In this document: piece by piece, positions 1-5,739 of the stretch
Layout of the letters: every line of letters begins with the position of its first letter
Position numbering within the stretch: position 1 is the first letter of the stretch
NCBI GenBank assembly: GCA_023228945.1
Contig: JALOAI010000050.1
Span: 1-14,387 of the forward strand
Direction of reading: 5' to 3'
Source: Pigmentiphaga sp.
GTDB lineage: Bacteria; Pseudomonadota; Gammaproteobacteria; Burkholderiales; Burkholderiaceae_B
DNA: 14,387 nucleotides
The notes under the pieces: model-generated
What the model saw: the letters and a program-made list of their open reading frames with translations, nothing else
The model's database searches: none
What the model was told of the DNA's origin: nothing
Translations under genes and position numbers: made by a program

Positions 1-1
1 T

Positions 2-103
2 ATGAAGGCCCTGGCCATCAGCGCTCTCAGAAGCTTGCAAAAGCAGCCCGCCAAAATCCGGGCCTTCTTCTCACACCCAGAATCTCGATATGTCATTGAG
101 TGA
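2..103 (+). CDS. possible C-terminal tail of a transposase, partial at left edge
   Basis: An open frame enters at the left edge and ends at TGA 101-103, giving at most 33 residues, with mostly G or C at third codon positions in its first two thirds. The ending, with ALRSLQKQPAKIRAFF followed by HPESRYVIE, has the basic and aromatic look of the tail of a DDE transposase, but I cannot name a family. The context supports the guess: the stop lies about 20 bp before the point where integrase homology breaks off (about 122), which is the usual distance between a transposase stop and the terminal inverted repeat of an insertion sequence. The ATG at 2-4 is probably internal. It could also be a chance open frame. 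Confidence 0.3.
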   Translation: MKALAISALRSLQKQPAKIRAFFSHPESRYVIE

Positions 104-121
104 CTTTACTTTCGAGAAGGT

Positions 122-846
122 TAGTAGCTCGCTGGTGCGAACGAACGTCAGTGCGAGCAGTTGCAGGCCGAGCTTTGTCCGCTCGTCGCCAACATACGCG
201 TCAAGATCTCGCAACAGCCGGGGCAATTCCGAGGGCGTCACGCGCGGGTAGTTTCGTTTTTTTGGCGGCCGCAAGATGTCGGAGGGTCGCAGATCCGCGA
301 CCACGCTTCGTTCGAGGTAGTCGTGGGCCACACAGTATCGAAGAATCTGGCCGCAGACCCCTAGATTGCGCCTGGCAAACCTCCGCCGCGCCGCGCGCCT
401 CAATCGATTGGACCGTACGCCGAAAATCGGAAGCGGTCAGCGACACAATGGGCCGATCACCAGTCTCGGGAAACACATCCGCCTCCAATCGCGTCATCAC
501 CTGGACTGCATGTTTTTTCGCTTTTCTCTGGCGACCAGTACGCGTGCCATTCCCTGGCAGCGTCTCTGAAGGTGCGGCCGTTCGCGGTTTTTTCCTCAGC
601 GGGATCGGCCCCGGACGCCACGAGAGCGCGGAGGTCGCCGTGCTGCTGGCGCGCCATCTCGATTGATAGCTCAGGAAACCGTCCCAGCACCACGGTTTTC
701 TGTTTGCCTTCGTGGCGATACGAGTAACGCCACGTTTTGACACCCGAGGGACGCACATGCAGGTGGAGACCTCCGCCGTCGCTTATCTTGATCGGAGACG
801 CCCCGGGGCGGAGGTTTCGGGCGATCGCTTGGGTGAGTTTTTGCAT
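122..846 (-). pseudogene. tyrosine integrase of P4 type (DUF4102 N-terminus), frameshifted and 3'-truncated
   Basis: This is the remnant of a site-specific recombinase that would have inserted a genomic island or prophage at the neighbouring tRNA-Ser. Translation from the ATG at 844-846 gives the typical start of P4-type integrases, with SDGGGLHLHVRPSG, YRHEGKQKTVVLGRFPE and an SPEKSEK stretch of the arm/core-binding region. Homology then jumps to the next frame at a run of six T (513-518 on the plus strand), reads through VMTRLEADVFPETG, and jumps again at AAA 377-379 into GVCGQILRYCVAHDYLERS. Removing one base at each run restores a continuous integrase. The gene stops matching after LLALTFVRTSELL, which holds the first catalytic Arg. 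The HxxR and Tyr-nucleophile boxes are missing, so it cannot be active. An alternative start at 873 adds nine residues without homology. Confidence 0.85.
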
Positions 847-855
847 GGTTTGGCT

Positions 856-899
856 CGTTGTTGGTACGCACAAGCCAAAAGCCTAGCGTGCCAACAACG
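856..899. repeat. imperfect inverted repeat upstream of the integrase start
   Basis: The arms are cgttgttggtacgc (856-869) and gcgtgccaacaacg (886-899). They pair over 14 positions with one mismatch, around a 16-base centre. The repeat sits 10 bp upstream of the integrase ATG, between that gene and the tRNA attachment region. This position suits an integrase arm-type site or an operator for the integrase promoter. The pairing is seen directly; the role is inference. Confidence 0.6.
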
Positions 900-910
900 T
901 ACCAGCAAAG

Positions 911-970
911 TTGAGACGCTATGAGACGGTATGAGCCAAAATGAGATGAAATGAGACGGCGAAAGACGCA
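911..970. repeat. 10-bp-phased TGAG direct repeats between integrase and tRNA
   Basis: Five units begin at 911, 921, 931, 941 and 951. Each starts TTGAG or ATGAG, and three read TGAGACG. A weaker sixth unit (GAAAGACGCA) follows at 961. The spacing is exactly one helical turn, so all copies face the same side of the DNA. The array lies between the integrase start and the tRNA 3' end, where integrases of this type and their AlpA/Vis-like directionality factors bind. Such a role is inferred, not shown. Confidence 0.7.
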
Positions 971-972
971 AA

Positions 973-1006
973 GAAACCCCGAAACTTCAATGAGTTGCGG
1001 GGTTTC
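973..1006 (-). terminator. hairpin downstream of tRNA-Ser
   Basis: The arms gaaaccccg (973-981) and cggggtttc (998-1006) pair perfectly over 9 bp. The stem continues inward with aact/agtt past one mismatch. On the minus strand the hairpin is followed by a T-rich stretch (TTTGCGTCTTTC), so it can serve as the intrinsic terminator of the tRNA-Ser transcript 35 bp after the tRNA 3' end. Confidence 0.65.
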
Positions 1007-1040
1007 TCTAGGTGAGTCTTGTAATCGATTCTAATGCTAC

Positions 1041-1130
1041 TGGCGGAAGGGGTGGGATTCGAACCCACGATACGCTTGCACGTATACCGGATTTCGAGTC
1101 CGGCGCATTCGACCTCTCTGCCACCCTTCC
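1041..1130 (-). tRNA. tRNA-Ser, anticodon CGA (reads UCG)
   Basis: Read on the minus strand this is a 90-nt class II tRNA with an encoded CCA. The acceptor arms GGAAGGG and CCCTTCC pair, and G is the discriminator, as in bacterial tRNA-Ser. The anticodon loop contains ACTCGAAAT with anticodon CGA. A long variable arm follows, and the T-loop is GGTTCGAATCCC. The 3' end faces the integrase remnant, so it is the probable attachment core for the lost element. It lies 54 bp downstream of the serS stop, so the gene for the charging enzyme and one of its substrates are adjacent on the same strand. Confidence 0.97.
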
Positions 1131-1158
1131 AAGTGTGGCTCGCTAAGCGAAGACTGCA

Positions 1159-1188
1159 ACTATAGCAAACTTTTCAATCGCGTGTCAG
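1159..1188 (-). promoter_or_regulatory. probable sigma-70 promoter for tRNA-Ser, overlapping the serS stop codon
   Basis: On the minus strand a -35 box CTGACA (1183-1188) and a -10 box TATAGT (1159-1164) are separated by 18 bp; each matches the consensus at five of six positions. The start site would be near 1152, leaving a leader of about 20 nt before the mature tRNA. The TGA inside the -35 box is the stop codon of serS (1185-1187). Read-through from serS is also possible, as no hairpin lies between them. Confidence 0.55.
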
Positions 1189-2510
1189 GCTGCAGCGGAG
1201 TTTTCCGCGGCAATGCGTTCCAGCCCGCCCAGATAGGGGCGCAGCGCCTCCGGGATGCGGATACTGCCGTCGGCTTGCTGGTGGTTTTCAAGCAATGCCA
1301 CGAGTGTCCGGCCCACGGCGAGACCCGAGCCGTTGAGGGTGTGGACCAGTTCGGGCTTGCCTTGGGCATTGCGGAACCGGGCTTGCAGGCGGCGGGCCTG
1401 GAAGGCCTCGCAGTTGGACACCGAGGAAATCTCGCGCCACGCGGACTGGGCGGGCAGCCAGACTTCGAGATCGTAGGTTTTGGCGGCGCCAAAGCCCATG
1501 TCGCCGGTGCAGAGCAGCACCACGCGATAAGGCAGCTCGAGCTGCTGGAGTACGGTCTCGGCATGGACCACCATTTGCTCGAGGGTGTCGTACGATTGCT
1601 CGGGGCGGGTGATCTGCACCATCTCGACTTTATCGAATTGATGCTGGCGGATCATGCCGCGGATGTCGCGGCCGCCCGAACCCGCTTCGGAACGGAAGCA
1701 GGGCGTGTGGGCGGTGAGGCGCAGGGGCAGCTGGTCGCCGGGAATGATGGTATCGCGCACGCTTGCGGTGAGCGTGATTTCCGAGGTGGAGATGAGGTAG
1801 GCTTCCTCGCCTTCGCCCTCGGCCTCGCCACCCTTGCTCACGGCGAACATATCGTCTTTGAACTTGGGCAGCTGGCCGGTGCCGAACAAGGTGGCGGCGT
1901 TCACGATATACGGCGTATAGCACTCGGTATAGCCATGGCGGGTGGTGTGCAGGTCGAGCATGAACTGGGCGAGGGCCCGGTGCAGACGGGCCAGCGAGCC
2001 GCGCAGGAAGCTGAAGCGCGCGCCCGAGAGGCGGGCCGCGGTGGCAAAGTCCAGGCCAAGCGGTTCACCGAGATCGACGTGGTCGCGGGCCGCGAAAGCC
2101 AGCGCGGGAGGCTCGCTGCCGCCGCCCGGAATCCAGCGGCGTACTTCGAGGTTGTCGTCGGCCGATTGCCCCACTGGCGCGCTGTCGTGCGGCAGGTTGG
2201 GCACGCCATTGAGCGTGTCGGCCAAGCGGTGCTGGATGCTGGTGAGCACGTCGGCCAGCCCCTTGAGGCGGTCAGGGATTTCCTGCGACTCGGCCAACAG
2301 GGCGGTTACGTCGCCGCCACCGGACTTGAGCCTACCGATCTCTTTGGCCAGCGCATTGCGGCGAGCCTGCAGGGCTTCGGTTTCGATCTGGATGGCTTTG
2401 CGTTCGGCTTCAAGGGCGTGGAACTGCTCGGCGTCGAATGTGAAGCCACGGGTTTGCAGACGCGCCGCCACGGCGGCGAGGTCTTTGCGCAAGAGATTGG
2501 GATCTAGCAT
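1185..2510 (-). CDS. serS: seryl-tRNA synthetase
   Basis: Cytoplasmic class II synthetase that charges tRNA-Ser and tRNA-Sec with serine. It has 441 residues, the usual bacterial length. Residues about 1-110 form the N-terminal coiled-coil arm that grips the long variable arm of tRNA-Ser. The catalytic core has the TSE loop (STSEITLTA, 241-249), motif 2 (FRSEAG, 272-277, then GRDIRGMIRQHQF) and motif 3 (GSGLAVGRTLVALLEN, 394-409). The ATG at 2508-2510 starts the canonical MLDPNLLRKD; no strong Shine-Dalgarno sequence is visible before it. A weak -10 like element (TACAAT, 2577-2582, minus strand) lies about 67 bp upstream without a convincing -35. The gene sits directly upstream of tRNA-Ser(CGA). 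Confidence 0.98.
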   Translation of the reverse strand: MLDPNLLRKDLAAVAARLQTRGFTFDAEQFHALEAERKAIQIETEALQARRNALAKEIGRLKSGGGDVTALLAESQEIPDRLKGLADVLTSIQHRLADTLNGVPNLPHDSAPVGQSADDNLEVRRWIPGGGSEPPALAFAARDHVDLGEPLGLDFATAARLSGARFSFLRGSLARLHRALAQFMLDLHTTRHGYTECYTPYIVNAATLFGTGQLPKFKDDMFAVSKGGEAEGEGEEAYLISTSEITLTASVRDTIIPGDQLPLRLTAHTPCFRSEAGSGGRDIRGMIRQHQFDKVEMVQITRPEQSYDTLEQMVVHAETVLQQLELPYRVVLLCTGDMGFGAAKTYDLEVWLPAQSAWREISSVSNCEAFQARRLQARFRNAQGKPELVHTLNGSGLAVGRTLVALLENHQQADGSIRIPEALRPYLGGLERIAAENSAAA

Positions 2511-2685
2511 GGGAGGGTACCTGGTTCTCGGACAGGCGCGGCCGGCCGATCATCACGGCCGCCACGACAACCTGGTATTGTAAGCGCTGTCATTTCGCCC
2601 GCGGCGGAGCCGCCGAGAGGCTTCCAAGGGCAACGTGTCGAGAGCGCTCATGATCGGTTGAAGTGTTCTTGAACTGACCCTTCCG

Positions 2686-2716
2686 CCGCAAACCCGGCAC
2701 CCATGCGGGTTTGCGG
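2686..2716. terminator. strong hairpin after the dehydrogenase gene
   Basis: The arms ccgcaaacccg (2686-2696) and cgggtttgcgg (2706-2716) pair perfectly over 11 bp around a 9-base loop. It begins 26 bp downstream of the dehydrogenase stop on the minus strand and precedes serS. Neither strand has a T-run after it, so it may act through Rho, as an RNA-stabilising 3' end, or as an attenuating stem. It is not a classical intrinsic terminator. Confidence 0.5.
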
Positions 2717-2741
2717 AGAGGTTAAGACCGCTCTAGGCTAA

Positions 2742-4043
2742 TTACGACGGTCGGTTCTGAACCGGCGTCACGCGCCAAACGGTGTTCGACAGATCATCGG
2801 CAACGATCAGTGCGCCGCGCGGATCCACCGTAACCCCGACAGGCCGGCCGCGGGTTTTACCGTCGCTGCCCAGAAAACCCGAGACGAAGTCGATCGGGGG
2901 GCCAGCCGGGCGGCCTTCGCTGAAGGGGACAAACACCACCTTATAGCCCACGGGATCCTTGCGGTTCCAGCTGCCGTGTTCGCCCACGAAGACGCCATCG
3001 GCAAACTCCTGGCCCATGGCGGGATTGGAGAAGGCCACGCCCAACGCCGCCACGTGAGATCCCAGGCTGTAATCAGGCGTGATCGCCGCGGCGACCTTGT
3101 CGGGATCCTGCGGCCGAACGCGGGTGTCCACGTTCTGGCCCCAATAACTGTATGGCCAGCCATAGAAGCCACCTTCCTGTACCGCCGTGAGATAGTCGGG
3201 CACGAGGTTCGGGCCGATCTCGTCGCGTTCATTCACCACCGCCCAGAGCTGGCCGGTGTCGGGCTGGATGGCAAGCGCGGTGGGGTTGCGCAGGCCCGTG
3301 GCGTAAGGCTTGTGCGCGCCGGTGTTGGCGTCGATCGCCCAGACCAGGGCGCGGTCGACCTCGGCGGTCATGCCGCGTTCGGTGATATTGCTATTGGAAC
3401 CGATGCCAACGTAGAGGACCTGGCCATCGGCGGATGCGGTCAAGGCTTTGGTCCAGTGATGATTGATCGCCGAAGGGAGGTCGGTGACTTTTTCGGGAGG
3501 GCCGCTGGCCTGGGTTTGGCCGTCTTCATAGTCGAATCGCACCAGTGCGTCCTGGTTGGCCACGTAGAGGCTGTTGTCGATCAGGGCGAGGCCGTACGGA
3601 GCGTTGAGGTCGTCGGCAAAAACCGTACGCGTTTCGTAGGCCCCGTCGCCGTCGGCGTCGCGCAGCAGGGTCAGCCGGTTGCCGCTTTGTACCGAGGTAG
3701 TGCCCTTGCCTTTGATGTAGCCGGCGATGACATCCTTGGGCTTGAGGCTGGGCGCATTGCCGCCCCGGCCTTCGGCAACCAGGATGTCGCCATTGGGCAG
3801 CAGCAGAGTCTGGCGTGGGATCTGCAGATCCGTGGCGATCGCGTCGATGGTGTAGCCCTCGGGCACCGTTGGCCGCTGGTCGCCCCATTCCGCCGGCTTG
3901 GCGACCTTCATATCGGGCAGCAGCCCGTACTTTGGCTCGGGGAGTTCCACGGTGGGGCCGTATTGCATGGTTCCGGTATCGCCGCCACAGGCGCTCAGCA
4001 AGGTCGAGACCGTGGCTATCGTGAGCAGGCTGGAATACTTCAT
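2742..4043 (-). CDS. lipoprotein sorbosone/PQQ-type sugar dehydrogenase (beta-propeller)
   Basis: Predicted envelope-anchored quinoprotein-like dehydrogenase of 433 residues. The ATG at 4041-4043 has a good ribosome site (GGAGG, 7 nt spacing) and begins a lipoprotein signal peptide with lipobox LSAC (Cys19). The rest matches the soluble glucose/sorbosone dehydrogenase fold: HHWTKALTASADGQVLYVGIG, GLRNPTALAIQP, VNERDEIGPNLVPDYLTAVQ, GGFYGWPYSYWGQ, VGEHGSWNRKDPVGYKVVF and RGRPVGVTVDPRGALIVADD. The substrate cannot be read from sequence, and dependence on PQQ is family knowledge. The frame stays open upstream to 4253, but that stretch only shadows the preceding gene. The start overlaps the upstream DUF2231 stop as ATGA, so translation is probably coupled. 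Confidence 0.88.
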   Translation of the reverse strand: MKYSSLLTIATVSTLLSACGGDTGTMQYGPTVELPEPKYGLLPDMKVAKPAEWGDQRPTVPEGYTIDAIATDLQIPRQTLLLPNGDILVAEGRGGNAPSLKPKDVIAGYIKGKGTTSVQSGNRLTLLRDADGDGAYETRTVFADDLNAPYGLALIDNSLYVANQDALVRFDYEDGQTQASGPPEKVTDLPSAINHHWTKALTASADGQVLYVGIGSNSNITERGMTAEVDRALVWAIDANTGAHKPYATGLRNPTALAIQPDTGQLWAVVNERDEIGPNLVPDYLTAVQEGGFYGWPYSYWGQNVDTRVRPQDPDKVAAAITPDYSLGSHVAALGVAFSNPAMGQEFADGVFVGEHGSWNRKDPVGYKVVFVPFSEGRPAGPPIDFVSGFLGSDGKTRGRPVGVTVDPRGALIVADDLSNTVWRVTPVQNRPS

Positions 4044-4468
4044 TTCGTGCCTCCGATGCGTGGGGTGCGGAAACCGAGCCAGGTGGCCACCAGCGCGAGC
4101 ACAGTGCCGATGACGGACAAGACCAAGCCGCCGGGCATGCTCGCCCAGGCATCCCGGGCGTGCATCAGCGCATTGAAGAAGCCGACCACCCAGGTGAGCA
4201 GCAGGATCGCGGTATACAGGACGATGCCCTTGGCCCGGCGGCTGGCACGACAAAGGTCGACGATGGCGAATATCAGCGCGATGCCGGCAAACAGCAGACC
4301 GCCGACGATGAGCCAGGATGCGAAGTTATTCCACTGAATATGATAAGTGGTGGCATAGGCGATATCACTTAGCGTGGCGCCCAGGAAGAGTGAGAGGCTG
4401 CCAGCAAGAAATACTTCATGAAGCGGATGAATGGCTTGGGAATACCGGGATTCGACAACGACGGCCAT
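4040..4468 (-). CDS. DUF2231-family inner membrane protein
   Basis: A 142-residue protein with about four membrane segments. The IHPLHEVFLAGSLSLFLGA start and the LSDIAY stretch are characteristic of DUF2231 proteins, which are often encoded beside redox enzymes; their function is not known in detail. Helices are visible at about residues 17-35, 47-70, 83-100 and 113-132. I chose the ATG at 4466-4468 because GAGGAG lies 9 nt upstream and the conserved N-terminus begins there; the longer frame to 4603 adds unrelated residues. The stop overlaps the dehydrogenase start (ATGA). This suggests the membrane protein and the lipoprotein dehydrogenase work together, perhaps in passing electrons to the respiratory chain, which is inference. 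Confidence 0.8.
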   Translation of the reverse strand: MAVVVESRYSQAIHPLHEVFLAGSLSLFLGATLSDIAYATTYHIQWNNFASWLIVGGLLFAGIALIFAIVDLCRASRRAKGIVLYTAILLLTWVVGFFNALMHARDAWASMPGGLVLSVIGTVLALVATWLGFRTPRIGGTK

Positions 4469-4659
4469 AATGAATTTCTCCTCGACGAATGGCACCGAGC
4501 TTTCGCGATAAGAACAGCGATTGCACATGGCAACATGCCGGGAAAACATCACGGCCCCGTAAGCGATCTGTGGCGAGCTTGGGTGCAATCTGCTCACCAC
4601 CATATCAATACTTTACTCTCAATAAATCTCGTTTTGATGCGTGTTGTGTCCAGATGTTT

Positions 4660-5115
4660 TTAGAGTAAGAAGAACCAGACGAGATAGAAAACCAAAACCG
4701 CGCTTATCCCCAAGTCAGATACCAGGGCGGCAATCTCGGCACGGCTCGAGGCCTGGTTCCGGATATGCTGGATACCCGCAAGGCCGAAGAAAATCGCCCC
4801 TGCCAACGCAAGGGCCGGCACCCATTGCGGAAAATAGATACTTGTTATTGCCGGGATGCCAAGCGCCAGGTTGCCGAAGCCGATTTCCAGGACGAGCTTG
4901 CTTGCGTTTGGGTCTTTGATGTTGAAGATGTCGTTGGCCGTAAAGGCCGGCCGCGTAATCTGGTGAAAACCGGCGGCCACCAGCCGCCAGCCGACACCCC
5001 AAAACACAAACCAGGTGCCGATGGCGGCGACCAGCCCGATTCCGCCGATGACATCCCGAACGATCGAGAGGATCGGCAAAACCAGCATGAACAATACGAT
5101 GACGAAAATCTGCAT
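4660..5115 (-). CDS. small integral membrane protein, DUF6790-like
   Basis: A 151-residue protein that is almost entirely hydrophobic, with about four membrane helices (roughly residues 3-20, 25-48, 80-115 and 130-150). The central stretch RPAFTANDIFNIKDPNASKLVLEIG is the only polar segment and is typical of this uncharacterised family (assigned from memory, so moderate confidence). The ATG at 5113-5115 is preceded by GGAGG at a suitable distance. It is followed after 191 bp by the DUF2231 gene on the same strand. That gap has an AT-rich part (about 4600-4660) that could hold a separate promoter, so operon membership is uncertain. Confidence 0.7.
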   Translation of the reverse strand: MQIFVIVLFMLVLPILSIVRDVIGGIGLVAAIGTWFVFWGVGWRLVAAGFHQITRPAFTANDIFNIKDPNASKLVLEIGFGNLALGIPAITSIYFPQWVPALALAGAIFFGLAGIQHIRNQASSRAEIAALVSDLGISAVLVFYLVWFFLL

Positions 5116-5181
5116 GAAAAGGTGCCTCCAGGAGTCAAAGGGCAGGGGGTGGGCGCTCGGCAGCGGCGGGGGAGAATATTT

Positions 5182-5198
5182 TCTTAACTGATCTTAAC
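5182..5198. promoter_or_regulatory. TCTTAAC direct repeat, possible OmpR/PhoB-type response regulator box
   Basis: TCTTAAC occurs at 5182-5188 and again at 5192-5198, exactly 10 bp apart, in the 220-bp gap between two divergent genes. Tandem CTTAA half-sites resemble boxes of the PmrA/QseB branch of response regulators, although those usually repeat every 11 bp. On the plus strand CATGAT (5201-5206) follows closely and could be a -10; on the minus strand AATATT follows. Which gene is controlled cannot be told from sequence. Confidence 0.45.
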
Positions 5199-5335
5199 CA
5201 TCATGATCCTTGCCGCTTAGTGGTGGAATGGGCAAGTGGCTGGCATGAAGACACAAGATCACACAAGGGGAAACTTGTAAGCGGCACTAAGGGTTGTCAC
5301 CATGGCCATCACCTCAATCAGAACCAGGACTCCTC

Positions 5336-5734
5336 ATGGATCGATCACCCAAAGCGTTTCTCAGTGCAGCTATTCTGGCGGCAGCGTTTGCCGCCACGCC
5401 CGCGATGGCCCAGACGACGGCGCCAGCGCAAACTCCAGCCCCTGTTCAGCCTATCGCACCCGCTGTGCAACCGAGCGACGCGCAATTGCAGAAGTTCGTT
5501 CTGGCATCACAGAAAGTCGCCGCGGTCGCCGAAGAGTATCAACCTAAATTGCAGGCATCACCCGATGACGGCACGCGCGAGCAAATGATGCGCGAAGCCG
5601 ATGAAAAAATGGTGCAGCTCGTTATGGCGGATGGCTTGACCGTCGACGAATATAACGGCATCGGCGCGGCCGTCCAGCAAGATCCCCAGCTTCTGCAACG
5701 CGCAATCGAACTGGCCAACAACCCCGGCCGTTAA
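5336..5734 (+). CDS. secreted DUF4168 domain protein
   Basis: A 132-residue exported protein. The ATG at 5336 opens a clear Sec signal peptide ending ATPAMA (cleavage near residue 25), followed by a Thr/Ala/Pro/Gln-rich linker. The mature domain shows DUF4168 features: DAQLQKFVLASQKVAAVAEEY, then MMREADEKMVQLVMADGLTVDEYNGIG and AVQQDPQLLQRAIEL. It should be a small helical periplasmic or surface protein; the biochemical role of the family is unknown. An upstream in-frame ATG (5294) is rejected because it would bury the signal peptide. The gene converges with the next one, with only 5 bp between stop codons and no terminator visible. Confidence 0.85.
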   Translation: MDRSPKAFLSAAILAAAFAATPAMAQTTAPAQTPAPVQPIAPAVQPSDAQLQKFVLASQKVAAVAEEYQPKLQASPDDGTREQMMREADEKMVQLVMADGLTVDEYNGIGAAVQQDPQLLQRAIELANNPGR

Positions 5735-5739
5735 GCGGA

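Noticed and set aside
911..970. phased repeats as a CRISPR array
   Set aside because: The units are only 10 bp with no spacers of 25-40 bp and no cas genes nearby.
1182..2507. 441-codon open frame antisense to serS
   Set aside because: It is in codon register opposite serS and arises from the high third-position GC of that gene; the protein has no recognisable domain.
2511..2600. serS leader as a T-box riboswitch
   Set aside because: Only a short GC-rich hairpin is visible; no T-box sequence or specifier stem, and T-boxes are not expected in this group.
4044..4253. N-terminal extension of the dehydrogenase frame
   Set aside because: It is out-of-frame translation of the DUF2231 gene; a lipoprotein signal and a good ribosome site mark the start at 4043.
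2976..4337. 453-codon plus-strand frame across the dehydrogenase and DUF2231 genes
   Set aside because: It runs antisense to two well-supported genes; its sequence is low-complexity Gly/Val/Ala typical of shadow frames.
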